Source: Mesorhizobium sp. Root552
GTDB lineage: Bacteria > Pseudomonadota > Alphaproteobacteria > Rhizobiales > Rhizobiaceae
Direction of reading: 5' to 3'
DNA: 64,000 bases
NCBI RefSeq assembly: GCF_001427285.1
Contig: NZ_LMFV01000034.1
Coordinates: 921 to 64,920, forward strand
Part shown: in pieces, positions 6,843 to 16,324 of the stretch
Position numbering within the stretch: position 1 is the stretch's first letter
Layout: every line of letters starts with the position of its first letter
Translations under genes and position numbers: made by a program
Notes under the pieces: model-generated
Told to the model about the DNA's origin: nothing
What the model saw: only the letters and a program-made list of their open reading frames with translations
The model's database searches: none

Positions 6843-9527
6843 GTGACGGTCCGAAATCTACATCATGCCTTCGTCCCGCAATCGATCGCCGTCATCGGGG
6901 CATCGTGCCGGCCGGGATCGGTCGGAACGGTCGTACTCGACAATATCCTCAAGGGCGGTTTTGCAGGCGACATCTGGGCTGTGAATCCGAAATACATTGA
7001 GCTGAATGGCCGCCCCTGCTACGCGGCCGTGAAGGATCTTCCTGCGGTGCCAGATCTTGCCGTGATCATGACACCGGCCGTCACCGTGCCCGGCCTCATC
7101 GGCGATCTTGGCGCCAAAGGAACGCGCGCCGCGGTGGTTCTCTCGTCCGGCTTGACTGAACAGAACGGCTTGAGGCAGAAGATGCTCGATGCCGCCCGGC
7201 CCCATCTCCTGCGCATCATCGGGCCGAACGGCATCGGGCTCATGCTGCCGCACGCCAATCTCAACGCCGGCTTTTTCCACATAGCGGCAGCGCCGGGCGA
7301 TATTGCGCTTCTGTCTCAATCGGGCGCAATCGCGGCCTCTCTGATCGACTGGGCGGCCGATAATGGAGTGGGGTTCTCGCAGGTCGTCTCGCTCGGCGAC
7401 ATGGCCGATGTCGACGTTGCCGACTGTCTGGACCTGCTCGCGGGGGATGCCAAGACCAGCGCCATCATCCTCTATCTCGAATCCATTCTCAGTCCCAGGA
7501 AGTTCATGTCGGCGGCGCGCGCAGCCGCGCGGGCCAAACCCGTCATCGCCATCAAGCCGGGGCGTCACGCCGAAGCGGCGAAGGCGGCAGCCACGCATAC
7601 GGGCGCGCTCTCGGGCGCGGACCGCGTGGTGGACGCAGCGCTGCGGCGAGCCGGAATCCTGCGGATCACCGACCTTTCCGAATTGTTCGACGCCACCGAG
7701 ACGATCGCTCGTTTTGCCCCGCTGGAGCGGGCGCAGGTCGGCATCGTCACCAATGGCGGTGGAGCAGGCGTGTTGGCCGTCGATCGATTGGCAGATTTCG
7801 GTGCCATGCTGGCCGAGCTTTCGGCCGATACATTGGCGACGCTCGACGGGACGCTGCCGGCAAACTGGTCGCGCGCAAATCCGGTCGACATCGTCGGAGA
7901 CGCCACGCCCGATCGCTATCGAACGGCCATCGCTGCTGTCGCGGCTGATCCTTCGGTCGACGTGATCCTGGTCATGAACTGCCCCACCGGCATCGCGTCC
8001 TCGGCAGACGCTGCCGCCGCCGTCGCCTCGCTGGCGAAAGACGGCACCATCGGCGGCAAGCCCGTCCTCTCCTGCTGGCTGGGCGGAATCACCGCGCGCG
8101 AAGGCCGCCAGCTGCTCCAGTCATCAGGTATACCAAGCTACGAAACGCCCGCCGCGGCAGCCGCTGCGGTCGACTACTTGACCAGATGGTCACGCGTCCA
8201 GAAAGTGCTGCAACGCGTTCCAGCGGCTGCCGCGGAGGCGTCGACCGACCGTGCTGCCGCTCTTGCCGTCTTCCGGCAGGCAGCGTCGGAAAAACGCCGC
8301 GTGCTGACCGAGCCAGAGGCCAAGGCCGTAGTGAAAGCCTACGGTATTCCGGTGTCGGAAACCATCGTAGCCCGGTCTGCAGGGGACGTCGGTAAAGCGA
8401 CGCAACGTCTTCTGCGGGATTCCCGGAAGATCGTCACAAAGCTGCTCTCAAAGTCGGTTTCGCACAAATCCGACGTCGGTGGCGTGGTCCTGAACATCGA
8501 GACCGCCGAAGGCGCTCGCGATGCCGCCCGCAGCATCGAACGGAACCTGCGCCGGCACGCGCCCGATGCTTCCATCGACGGGTTCGCCATCCAGCCGATG
8601 ATCGAGCGCAAACAGGCGGAGGAACTCATCTTGGGTATCGGCCACGATGCCATATTCGGCCCGATCATCCTGTTCGGGACGGGTGGCGTCGCCGCGGAGG
8701 TTATCGATGACACGGCGATCGCGCTGCCGCCGCTGGACGACGTCCTGGCCGGCGGCCTGATCGACCGAACGCGGATCGGTCGTCTGCTTGCCGGATTCCG
8801 GGATCGCAAGCCAGCGGATCGCGCTTCGCTCATCCATGCCCTTAAGGCGCTGTCGCAATTGATCGTCGATTTCCCGTGCATCGTCGCCGCCGACATCAAC
8901 CCCCTGCTTTCCGACGGCGACGGCGTGATCGCACTCGATGCGCGCTTCGAGATGGACCCGGAATCCGTCGAACGGCCTGGCCCCAATCCTGCGCTGATCA
9001 TTCGCCCCTATCCTGCGGAATGGGCAAGGGACATGACGGTCCGGTACCGGACCTACCACGTGCGGCCGATCCGGCCCGCCGACGTGGCCCTTTATCCGGG
9101 TTTCTTCGAGCAGATGGACAAGGAGGACATGCGGCTCCGCTTTTTCAGCCTGGGCAAGCACTTCTCCGACAAACTGCTGATCCGCCTGACGCAACTCGAC
9201 TATGATCGTGAAATGGCGTTCGTGGCTTTGGATCGGGACGGCAATCTATGCGGGGTCGCAAGAATTTTCGCCGATCCCGACCATGAGACGGCCGAATACG
9301 CGTTGCTGGTGCGCAGCGACCTCAAGGGACAGGGTCTGGGCTGGAAGATGCTGCGGCATCTACTCGACTATGCCAAGGCAGACAACCTGAAACGGATCGA
9401 CGGCACGGTCCTGAGTGAGAACTCGGGCATGTTGAAAATGTGTCGAGAGTTCGGCTTTCAGCTTGCTGTCGATATGAACGATCCCGGTATCGTCAAGGTA
9501 TCGCTGGATCTTTGGCGTACAGCCTAG
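6843..9527 (+). CDS. Acyl-CoA synthetase (NDP-forming)-like protein fused to GNAT acetyltransferase (Pat/PatZ type)
   Basis: This 894-aa fusion has the CoA-binding domain first (SIAVIGASCRPGSVG), then the succinyl-CoA-synthetase-like flavodoxin fold (VGIVTNGGGAGVLAVD), an ATP-grasp region around residues 480-690, and a GNAT domain in the last 160 residues (acetyl-CoA loop near VRSDLKGQGLGWKML). The ACD-type phospho-histidine motif THTGAL is retained (His about 252), so the first half may not be merely regulatory. Pat/PatZ enzymes acetylate lysines of metabolic enzymes such as acetyl-CoA synthetase. GTG 6843 is preferred because GGAGAG lies about 7 nt upstream; the frame opens at a TTG at 6774. 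No FixK-type box precedes it. Confidence 0.85.
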   Translation: MTVRNLHHAFVPQSIAVIGASCRPGSVGTVVLDNILKGGFAGDIWAVNPKYIELNGRPCYAAVKDLPAVPDLAVIMTPAVTVPGLIGDLGAKGTRAAVVLSSGLTEQNGLRQKMLDAARPHLLRIIGPNGIGLMLPHANLNAGFFHIAAAPGDIALLSQSGAIAASLIDWAADNGVGFSQVVSLGDMADVDVADCLDLLAGDAKTSAIILYLESILSPRKFMSAARAAARAKPVIAIKPGRHAEAAKAAATHTGALSGADRVVDAALRRAGILRITDLSELFDATETIARFAPLERAQVGIVTNGGGAGVLAVDRLADFGAMLAELSADTLATLDGTLPANWSRANPVDIVGDATPDRYRTAIAAVAADPSVDVILVMNCPTGIASSADAAAAVASLAKDGTIGGKPVLSCWLGGITAREGRQLLQSSGIPSYETPAAAAAAVDYLTRWSRVQKVLQRVPAAAAEASTDRAAALAVFRQAASEKRRVLTEPEAKAVVKAYGIPVSETIVARSAGDVGKATQRLLRDSRKIVTKLLSKSVSHKSDVGGVVLNIETAEGARDAARSIERNLRRHAPDASIDGFAIQPMIERKQAEELILGIGHDAIFGPIILFGTGGVAAEVIDDTAIALPPLDDVLAGGLIDRTRIGRLLAGFRDRKPADRASLIHALKALSQLIVDFPCIVAADINPLLSDGDGVIALDARFEMDPESVERPGPNPALIIRPYPAEWARDMTVRYRTYHVRPIRPADVALYPGFFEQMDKEDMRLRFFSLGKHFSDKLLIRLTQLDYDREMAFVALDRDGNLCGVARIFADPDHETAEYALLVRSDLKGQGLGWKMLRHLLDYAKADNLKRIDGTVLSENSGMLKMCREFGFQLAVDMNDPGIVKVSLDLWRTA

Positions 9528-9586
9528 GTTGTGGCCGCTTGCGCACCGCGAAGAGCCATAAGTGCATCTTCGGATTCAGGCAGGTC

Positions 9587-10459
9587 CTAGTGAGACAGGA
9601 ACAGAGGCACCGGGGAATGCTCTAGCAGCGATTGGGTGACCCCTCCCAAAATCGCCTGCCGGAAGCGTGAGTGGACGAATGCGCCCATGACGATCATTTC
9701 CATGCCCTCCAAGGTTACAAAAAAACGAAGGCGTCCGGCAACGTCACCCGCCTCTACCGCCAGCGTGGCGAGGCTGCATTCAACGCCGTGCCGGGCAAGG
9801 AACGTGGCGAGATCGGCGCCCGGCGCCATCCTGGATAGATCCTTTTCACCCTCGACGGTAACCGCCACTACCGTTTCCGCACGAACAAGAAAAGGCAGGG
9901 CGTCCTTGACGGCGCGCGCCGAGCGGGCGCTGCCATCCCAGGCTATGGCGACCCGCTCTGGTTTGACCGTCCCGGCGTTGCGCGGAAACAGAAGCAGGGG
10001 GCAGCCGCTGTCGAAGAGAACGTCCTCGATCACCGTATGCTGCGAAGCATCGGAAATGTCGGCGGCATCGAGGATTGCAAGGTCATGCAAGCGCGCCAGT
10101 TGGACGAAACGCCCGGATCGCGAGTCAAAAGGCGAGCCCGCATGTTCGGCGACGACCTGCAGTCCAGCGTCGGAGATTGCCTGGCTGGCCTTGTGCGTTA
10201 CGGACGATGTAGATTTTTCGAGACGTTCCGCCTCCTGTGCGAGCCACATGGACGCCGTCGCTGCGGACATGCGAAGTGGTGCACCGAGGTGCGGCGCGAA
10301 GACGTAGAGCGAAACGGCGCTGTCAGTCGCCTGGGCGAGCGCAACGGCCTGTGCCAAGGCTTGTGACTGTGTCCCCTCGCCATCCGAAGCAATGCCGACG
10401 AGTATGCTCCGGAATGGCTCGCAACAGGCCGCCGAACGGCTCACGTCACCGCGGGTCAC
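9587..10459 (-). CDS. Universal stress protein, tandem UspA domains
   Basis: This 290-aa protein has two Usp folds. The first starts at FRSILVGIASDGEG; the second starts at ERVAIAWDGSARSARAVKDA and ends with the ATP-binding-like GAFVHSRFRQAILGGVT motif. The usual GHSR is changed to VHSR. The GTG start at 10459 overlaps the stop of the upstream cytochrome gene (GTGA) and has AGGAG 9 nt before it. It is therefore the second gene of a cytochrome-usp operon driven from the FixK-type box at 10890. Tandem Usp proteins of this kind are commonly induced by oxygen limitation and bind ATP. Confidence 0.88.
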   Translation of the reverse strand: MTRGDVSRSAACCEPFRSILVGIASDGEGTQSQALAQAVALAQATDSAVSLYVFAPHLGAPLRMSAATASMWLAQEAERLEKSTSSVTHKASQAISDAGLQVVAEHAGSPFDSRSGRFVQLARLHDLAILDAADISDASQHTVIEDVLFDSGCPLLLFPRNAGTVKPERVAIAWDGSARSARAVKDALPFLVRAETVVAVTVEGEKDLSRMAPGADLATFLARHGVECSLATLAVEAGDVAGRLRFFVTLEGMEMIVMGAFVHSRFRQAILGGVTQSLLEHSPVPLFLSH

Positions 10460-10788
10460 GGATTGATGCTCCTGATGTAAGCGATGATGGCGCCGACCTG
10501 CTCTGGCGTAGCGACGAACTCCGGCATCTCCGGATGCCCCGTCGAAATGCCTTCGGCCAGCGCTTCGGCTAGGTCCTCGATGGGATAGCGCTTGGAAAGC
10601 GTCCGGAACGGCGGCGCGTCCGGATGGCTGCTCTTGTCGGTCGGCGTCACAGCATGGCAGCGTGAGCAATTCCGCTCGACCAGCTTTCGCCCGTAGTCGG
10701 TTTGCCCAAAGTCGTCCGCCCTCGCCAACGCGCCGGGGAGCAATATAGCAGCGACCAGCAAGAACCTGAGCATCGTGCGAAACCCCAT
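10456..10788 (-). CDS. Secreted mono-heme c-type cytochrome
   Basis: This is a 110-aa class I cytochrome c. An N-terminal signal (MGFRTMLRFLLVAAILLPGA) is cleaved around ARA-DD. The heme site CSRCH follows about 30 residues later, and the Met ligand is likely in GHPEMPEF near the C-terminus, which ends in the typical IIAYIRSINP helix. It would be a small periplasmic electron carrier. It may start at 10788 or at the internal ATG 10773; neither has a strong SD. It is transcribed divergently from arcD and shares the 10890 box; the usp gene overlaps its stop. Confidence 0.88.
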   Translation of the reverse strand: MGFRTMLRFLLVAAILLPGALARADDFGQTDYGRKLVERNCSRCHAVTPTDKSSHPDAPPFRTLSKRYPIEDLAEALAEGISTGHPEMPEFVATPEQVGAIIAYIRSINP

Positions 10789-10889
10789 GAAGTCTTCGGA
10801 GGCTTTTATCGCACCAAGACGGACGCGCATTGACCTGCCGCAAATCTCCAACCCGGCCGGTTGCGGGTGGAAATTGTGCAAGGCAGCAT

Positions 10890-10903
10890 TTGACGCGCGT
10901 CAA
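10890..10903. promoter_or_regulatory. FixK/FNR-type box TTGACGCGCGTCAA
   Basis: A perfect 14-bp palindrome of the TTGAY-N4-RTCAA class lies between the divergent cytochrome gene (102 bp from its start) and arcD (64 bp from its start). It could serve both promoters. Confidence 0.8.
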
Positions 10904-10966
10904 AGCGGAACTGTCCGCAACGGCACAGTCTCCCGGCAAAATGGCCCGAACTCTGGGAGATCCGCT

Positions 10967-12436
10967 ATGGCCGCAACCGATATCTCTGCTGCTTCCGCAG
11001 CTTCTGCCACGTCCCCAAGCCAGACGAAGCTTCGCCTCGGCGCGCTGACCGCGCTGGTCATCGGCTCGATGGTCGGCTCGGGCGTGTTCAGCCTGCCGCA
11101 GAACATGGCTTCCGGGGCCGGGCCGCTTGCCATCCTGATCGGTTGGGGCATCACCGCCGTCGGTATGCTGGCGCTCGTCTTCGTCTATCAGTCGCTCGCC
11201 GTGCGCAAGCCGAGACTGGACGCCGGCCCGTACGCCTACGCCAAGGCCGGTTTCGGGCCGTTCATCGGTTTCAACAGCGCCTGGGGCTACTGGATCAGCG
11301 CCTGGATCGGCAACGTCTCCTATGCGGTGATCGTCTTTTCCGCGCTGTCCTATTTCTATCCAGCCTTCGGTGACGGAAATACATGGCAAGCCGTGCTCGG
11401 CGCCTCGGTCCTGCTGTGGCTCATCCACATGCTTGTCCTGGCCGGCGTACGCCAGGCTGCGATCGTCAATCTCGTGGTCACCATCGCGAAGATCGCGCCC
11501 ATCGTCTTGTTCATCGGCATCATCGCCGTCGCCTTCAAGGTGGACGTCTTCAACGCCGACTTCTCCGGCCTCGGCAATGCCAGCCTCGGCTCGGTCATGA
11601 GTCAGGTCAAGAGCACCATGCTGGTGACGCTGTGGGTGTTCATCGGCATCGAGGGCGCCAGCGTCTTCTCGGCGCGCGCGGAACGGCGCAAGGACATCGC
11701 AACCGCGACCGTGCTCGGCTTTCTCACCTGCCTTGCCCTCTATGCGCTGGTGTCGCTGCTGTCTCTCGGCATTATCAACCAACCCGAGCTTGCAGCGCTG
11801 AAAAACCCGTCCATGGCCGGTGTTCTGGAAGCGGTCGTAGGCCCTTGGGGCGCCATTCTTATCAACCTGGCGCTGGTCGTCTCGGTCGCCGGGGCCTTCC
11901 TTAGTTGGACGCTGCTGGCTGCAGAGGTGCCCCACGTGGCCGGCAAGGACGGCACCATGCCGAAATTCTTCGCGCATGAAAGTGACCGCGGCGTGCCCTC
12001 CACATCCCTGCTGGTCACCAATCTCCTTGTGCAGGCGTTCCTCATCATCACGCTGTTCGCGCAAAGCACCTACCAGGCATTGTTCTACATCGCCTCTGCC
12101 GCCATCCTGGTGCCCTACATCTTCTCCGGTGCCTATGCGGCCAAGCTCGCCATTACGGGCGAGAGCTACGGCGCTGGCGAGAGCCGCAACGGCGCGCTGC
12201 TTATGGGTCTCGTGGCCACAATCTACGGTCTCTGGCTCGTCTACGCCGCCGGGCTCTCATACCTCTTCATGTGTGCTGTCCTCTACGCGCCCGGCATCAT
12301 CTTCTATATCTGGGCGCGGCGCGAGAACCAGGAGCGTATCTTCCATCCGGTCGAGGCTGTCCTCGCGGTCGCACTCGTCGCCGTCGGCCTCTATGCCGCC
12401 TACGAAATGTGGACCGGCGCCGTCAGCGCGCTCTGA
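10967..12436 (+). CDS. arcD: Arginine/ornithine antiporter-type amino-acid permease (ArcD/APA family)
   Basis: This 489-aa APC-superfamily transporter has about 12 transmembrane segments. The substrate-binding TM1 motif GSMVGSGVFSLPQNM and the FIGIEGASVFSARA helix are typical of basic-amino-acid antiporters. In the arginine deiminase pathway it exchanges external arginine for ornithine without energy cost. It is the first gene of arcDABC; arcA follows after 29 bp. Start ATG 10967 has GGGAG 8 nt upstream; the frame is open much further but the N-terminus MAATDIS and the box position fix the start. Substrate specificity is inferred from context. Confidence 0.9.
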   Translation: MAATDISAASAASATSPSQTKLRLGALTALVIGSMVGSGVFSLPQNMASGAGPLAILIGWGITAVGMLALVFVYQSLAVRKPRLDAGPYAYAKAGFGPFIGFNSAWGYWISAWIGNVSYAVIVFSALSYFYPAFGDGNTWQAVLGASVLLWLIHMLVLAGVRQAAIVNLVVTIAKIAPIVLFIGIIAVAFKVDVFNADFSGLGNASLGSVMSQVKSTMLVTLWVFIGIEGASVFSARAERRKDIATATVLGFLTCLALYALVSLLSLGIINQPELAALKNPSMAGVLEAVVGPWGAILINLALVVSVAGAFLSWTLLAAEVPHVAGKDGTMPKFFAHESDRGVPSTSLLVTNLLVQAFLIITLFAQSTYQALFYIASAAILVPYIFSGAYAAKLAITGESYGAGESRNGALLMGLVATIYGLWLVYAAGLSYLFMCAVLYAPGIIFYIWARRENQERIFHPVEAVLAVALVAVGLYAAYEMWTGAVSAL

Positions 12437-12465
12437 CGCAGTCCGACTTTCCAAAAGGATGAGAC

Positions 12466-13683
12466 ATGACAGATCTCGGCGTCCACTCCGAAACCGGCCG
12501 GTTGCGCGAGGTGATCGTGCACCGGCCCGACCTCAGCCTGCGTCGGCTCACCCCAGACAACTGCAAAGCGCTGCTGTTCGATGACGTGCTGTGGGTCAAG
12601 CGGGCGCGGCAGGAGCATGACGTCTTCGTCGATGCGCTGCGCGAGCGTCACGTGACCGTGCACTCCTTCAACGAATTGCTGGCCGAGACAATGGCTGACG
12701 CCGAGGCGCGCGACTGGCTGCTCGATCGTCGGCTCGACGCTTCGGTCGTCGGCTACGACATGGTGGACGAACTGCGCGGCTGGCTGGACGAAATGCCAGC
12801 GGACCAGCTTGCCTCTTTGCTGGTCGGCGGCATCGCGCGGGCCGAACTGCCGTTCCGGCCAACCGGCCTCACTGGCAAGACGCTGCTGCCACAGGATTTC
12901 GTGCTGCCGCCACTGCCCAACCAGCTATTTACCCGCGACAGTTCGTGCTGGATCTACCGGTCTATCTCCGTGAACGCGATGAACTGGCCGGCGCGAAAGC
13001 CGGAGGCGGCCAATGTCGAAGTCGTCTATCGTTTTCATTCGCGCTTTCGCGACGCCGGCCTGCCCTTCGTGTCACCCGACAATCCCGGCCCTGGCGTCAG
13101 TCTGGAAGGCGGTGACGTGATGCCGGTCGGCGGCGGCATCGTGCTGGTCGGCATGGGCGAACGCACCACACCGCAGGCCGTTGGAGGGCTGGCCCGCAGC
13201 CTGTTCGCCGCCGGCGAAGCGACCCGCGTCATCGCCGCGCTGATGCCACGCGACCGCTCCTTCATGCATCTCGACACCGTGTTCACATTCTGCGACCACG
13301 ACCTAGCCACCATGTACCCGCCGGTAGTCGAGCGGCTGCGCACCTTCTCGCTGCGTCCCGGCGATGGCGAGGCGGCCGTCGACGTCGTCGAGGAGGAGAA
13401 ACCCTTCACCGAGGTGGTCAGGGAAGCACTTGGCCTGAAGGCTCTCAGAATAGTCGCCACCGGCGGGGATAGTTACCAGTCGGAGCGTGAGCAGTGGGAC
13501 GACGGCAACAACGTCGTTGCTGTCGAGCCGGGAGTAGTCATCGGCTACGACCGGAACGTCTACACAAACACGCTGCTGCGTCGAGCCGGCGTCGAGGTGA
13601 TCACCGTGGAGGGCGCGGAGCTGAGCCGCGGCCGGGGTGGCGGCCACTGCATGACCTGCCCGATCGCACGAGATCCGATCTGA
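12466..13683 (+). CDS. arcA: Arginine deiminase
   Basis: This cytoplasmic enzyme hydrolyses arginine to citrulline and ammonia. The 405-aa length is normal. Catalytic motifs are present: LFTRDSS (about 164-170), FMHLDTVFT with the His-Asp pair, and the nucleophilic cysteine (Cys395) in [10 protein letters not shown] near the C-terminus. An AAAGGATG SD precedes ATG 12466. It is second in the arcDABC operon, with arcB 16 bp downstream. The pathway yields ATP by carbamate kinase when respiration is limited, and ammonia can counter acid. Confidence 0.96.
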   Translation: MTDLGVHSETGRLREVIVHRPDLSLRRLTPDNCKALLFDDVLWVKRARQEHDVFVDALRERHVTVHSFNELLAETMADAEARDWLLDRRLDASVVGYDMVDELRGWLDEMPADQLASLLVGGIARAELPFRPTGLTGKTLLPQDFVLPPLPNQLFTRDSSCWIYRSISVNAMNWPARKPEAANVEVVYRFHSRFRDAGLPFVSPDNPGPGVSLEGGDVMPVGGGIVLVGMGERTTPQAVGGLARSLFAAGEATRVIAALMPRDRSFMHLDTVFTFCDHDLATMYPPVVERLRTFSLRPGDGEAAVDVVEEEKPFTEVVREALGLKALRIVATGGDSYQSEREQWDDGNNVVAVEPGVVIGYDRNVYTNTLLRRAGVEVITVEGAELSRGRGGGHCMTCPIARDPI

Positions 13684-13699
13684 CCGAGGAGTAAACCCG

Positions 13700-14701
13700 A
13701 TGCCCGTCAACCTGCGTGGCCGCAACGTCTTGACGCTGGATGATTTTTCCGGCGCAGAAATCCGCTATCTCCTGAGGCTGGCAGCAGATCTCAAGGCCGC
13801 CAAGCAAACGGGCATCGAAGTTCCGCGCCTGACACGCAAGACCATCGCGTTGATCTTCGAGAAGGATTCAACCCGCACCCGTTCCGGTTTCGAGGTGGCC
13901 GCGTACGACCAGGGTGCGCATGTCACCTATATCGGGCCGTCCGGCAGCCACATAGGTCATAAGGAATCGATGAAGGACACGGCGCGCGTGCTCGGACGCA
14001 TGTACGACGCCATCGAATATCGCGGTTTCTCCCAACATCAGGTCGAACTGCTTGCCGCCTATGCCGGCGTGCCCGTCTATAACGGCCTGACCGACGAAGC
14101 GCATCCTACGCAGGTCCTGGCCGACTTCATGACCATGCGCGAATTTACCCATAAGCACTTGTCCGACATGACGATCGCTTTCGTCGGCGAGGGACGGGAC
14201 AACGTCGCCCTTTCGTTGGCCGTTGGCGCCGCCAAGGTGGGCATGGACATGCGCATCGCCTCGCCCCGCGAACTTTGGCCCGACAGCGATTTCTGCACGC
14301 ATGTCCGGGGACTGGCGGAGCGAGGCGGCGGCCAGTTCCGACTGGACGAGGACATCGGCGCATGCGTCGAAGGCGCCGACTTCATCTACACCGACGTCTG
14401 GCTTTCCATGGGCGAGGACGAAAGCGCCTGGGGCAAGCGCATCGAACTTCTCACGCCTTACCGGGTCACGCGCAAGCTGATGGCCGCCACCGGCAATCCA
14501 TACACCAAATTCATGCATTGCCTGCCGGCTTTCCACGATACCGAAACGGAAGTCGGCCAGCATGTCGCCAGCGAATACGGGATCGACTGCATGGAGGTTG
14601 AGGACGCGGTTTTCGAGTCGGAAGCTTCCATCGTCTTCGACCAGGCCGAGAACCGCATGCACACGATCAAGGCGATCCTCGTCGCCACGATCGGTGGTTG
14701 A
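13700..14701 (+). CDS. arcB: Catabolic ornithine carbamoyltransferase
   Basis: This 333-aa transcarbamylase runs in the phosphorolytic direction here, converting citrulline and phosphate to ornithine and carbamoyl phosphate. Carbamoyl-phosphate motifs STRTR (about 56-60) and HPTQ are present, as are the ornithine loop near WLSMGED and the HCLPAF motif. The SD GAGGAG precedes ATG 13700. Its place between arcA and arcC shows the catabolic role; an anabolic ArgF would sit with arginine biosynthesis. The stop is 2 bp before the arcC start. Confidence 0.95.
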   Translation: MPVNLRGRNVLTLDDFSGAEIRYLLRLAADLKAAKQTGIEVPRLTRKTIALIFEKDSTRTRSGFEVAAYDQGAHVTYIGPSGSHIGHKESMKDTARVLGRMYDAIEYRGFSQHQVELLAAYAGVPVYNGLTDEAHPTQVLADFMTMREFTHKHLSDMTIAFVGEGRDNVALSLAVGAAKVGMDMRIASPRELWPDSDFCTHVRGLAERGGGQFRLDEDIGACVEGADFIYTDVWLSMGEDESAWGKRIELLTPYRVTRKLMAATGNPYTKFMHCLPAFHDTETEVGQHVASEYGIDCMEVEDAVFESEASIVFDQAENRMHTIKAILVATIGG

Positions 14702-14703
14702 GG

Positions 14704-15621
14704 ATGCGCATCGTCGTCGCACTGGGTGGCAATGCGCTGTTGAAGCGCGGCGAGCCAATGACAGCCGAAAACCAGCGCGCCAATGTCCGTCGAGCGGCCG
14801 CGGAGCTTGCCGATCTGGTGAGGGCCGGTCATTCGCTGGTGATAACGCACGGCAACGGGCCTCAGGTAGGCCTACTCGCGCTACAGGCGGCGGCTACGCC
14901 CGACACGCCCTTTCCGCTCGACGTACTTGATGCCGAGACAGCCGGCATGATCGGCTATGTCATCCAGCAGGAGCTGGGAAATGTAGTGAAGGACCGGCCC
15001 GTCGCGACGCTCCTGACGCAAGTACGGGTTGATCCGCACGATCCCGCCTTCGCCACGCCGACCAAACCGATCGGCCCGGTCTACGATGAAGACACGGCGC
15101 GGCGGCTCGCTGCCGAGCGCGGCTGGACGATCGCGCCCGACAACGGCAAATGGCGCCGTGTAGTGCCATCACCGAAGCCGCTGGAAATCCTGGAAGCCGA
15201 AGTGCTAGTGTTCCTTGTCGAGCGTGGTGTCATTGTCATCTGCGCAGGCGGCGGCGGTATTCCCGTCATTAGCCTCGACAGCGGCGGCATCATCGGTATC
15301 GAAGCCGTCATCGACAAGGATCTCGCCTCCTCCCTGCTAGCACGACAACTCGGCGCGGACATGCTGCTTATGCTGACGGACGTCGATGCCGTGTATTTGG
15401 ACTGGGGGACACCGCAGGCCCGTCCCCTCGGCTGGGTTCAGGCAGGCGACATCTCCGCCACAGTGTTTGCCACCGGATCGATGGGGCCGAAGGTCGAGGC
15501 AGCCGTCGCGTTCGCCGTCGAGACCGGAAAGCCGGCCGCGATCGGCCGCTTGGAAGACGCTACCGAAATCGTCGCCGGTCGGCGAGGAACCCACATCAAG
15601 TCCGGCACTCTTCTTACTTGA
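14704..15621 (+). CDS. arcC: Carbamate kinase
   Basis: This 305-aa amino-acid-kinase-family enzyme transfers phosphate from carbamoyl phosphate to ADP, the ATP-yielding step of the pathway. The N-terminal [13 protein letters not shown] and the [10 protein letters not shown] motif are diagnostic, followed by [10 protein letters not shown] and the C-terminal [14 protein letters not shown] 14704 follows the arcB stop by 2 bp, so translation is coupled; the TTG at 14698 inside arcB is less likely. Its stop codon lies inside the FixK-type box of the next transcription unit. Confidence 0.95.
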   Translation: MRIVVALGGNALLKRGEPMTAENQRANVRRAAAELADLVRAGHSLVITHGNGPQVGLLALQAAATPDTPFPLDVLDAETAGMIGYVIQQELGNVVKDRPVATLLTQVRVDPHDPAFATPTKPIGPVYDEDTARRLAAERGWTIAPDNGKWRRVVPSPKPLEILEAEVLVFLVERGVIVICAGGGGIPVISLDSGGIIGIEAVIDKDLASSLLARQLGADMLLMLTDVDAVYLDWGTPQARPLGWVQAGDISATVFATGSMGPKVEAAVAFAVETGKPAAIGRLEDATEIVAGRRGTHIKSGTLLT

Positions 15622-15631
15622 CGTCGATCAA
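15618..15631. promoter_or_regulatory. FixK/FNR-type box TTGACGTCGATCAA
   Basis: A full 14-bp match overlaps the arcC stop codon and lies 52 bp before the 127-aa hypothetical gene. The position suggests a separate FixK promoter for that gene at the end of the arc operon. Confidence 0.8.
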
Positions 15632-15682
15632 AGCGGCGACGCGTATCGCCATGCATCCTGGATGCAGAAAGGGAAAATCACC

Positions 15683-16066
15683 ATGCTGGCAAAAGACCTT
15701 CCGCCGAATTTTCGCCATGTCAGGCTTCTGCTTGCCCGTGAGCGGGAACATCCTCAAGGAGAACGAAGCGAAGGCTACGATCTCCTCGTCCCGCTGGACG
15801 AGAGCGGCAGGCTTGATCCTGCGATATGGAAGGCCAACCAGGCGGCATGCCGGGTCAGACGTTTCGCCGGCGACGCGGAAGTCGGAATCGGACGCCTGCG
15901 GCGCAAGCCGGGTGGCCAATGGTATTTCGACTATGCGGAAGGCGAGGACGATGACGAGATCGGTTTTCGCCTGGGCGAAGAGCGTTTTGTAACCGGGGAA
16001 TATGTATCGATCGGGAATAAAGGAAAGACGCACACCTATCAGGTCTCTCGGGTGGAGAAACCCTGA
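15683..16066 (+). CDS. Hypothetical protein of the FixK regulon (127 aa)
   Basis: The protein begins MLAKDLPPNFRHVRLLLARE and is rich in acidic residues, with a conserved-looking core (ACRVRRFAGDAEVGIGRLRR) and a C-terminal beta region (ERFVTGEYVSIGNKGKTHTY). There is no signal peptide or membrane helix, so it is cytoplasmic. I have the impression of similar proteins in rhizobia near stress genes, but no function is known to me. Start ATG 15683 is preferred over ATG 15662 because AGAAAGGG lies 8 nt before it. A FixK-type box lies 52 bp upstream. Confidence 0.75.
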   Translation: MLAKDLPPNFRHVRLLLAREREHPQGERSEGYDLLVPLDESGRLDPAIWKANQAACRVRRFAGDAEVGIGRLRRKPGGQWYFDYAEGEDDDEIGFRLGEERFVTGEYVSIGNKGKTHTYQVSRVEKP

Positions 16067-16235
16067 TCGGTGAATTCCCGTTGGACACGGGCTGGCGCCC
16101 AGAGGCGCCTACCGCAATGTGGCACCCGCCACCTGGATCGATAATCCAATCATTCTCTACGACCAGCACCGACGTTCCAGTTCTGGCCCGATCTCCTGGG
16201 TCGTTTAACGCCCACAGCGAAAGACATCGCCGTTC

Positions 16236-16249
16236 TTGATCGGCATCAA
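16236..16249. promoter_or_regulatory. FixK/FNR-type box TTGATCGGCATCAA
   Basis: A full match 75 bp upstream of the usp gene at 16325, in a 258-bp intergenic region that otherwise shows nothing. Confidence 0.8.
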
Positions 16250-16324
16250 GGTACTATCCCAGGCGGACTATAGATTTCGTTTCATCGAGAAATCACCAGT
16301 TCGGCGACAGCGGAAGGCGAACCA

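Noticed and set aside
9587..12064. 825-codon minus-strand frame through usp, cytochrome and arcD
   Set aside because: Only the part up to 10459 is a Usp protein; the rest is antisense to arcD and in another frame than the cytochrome gene.
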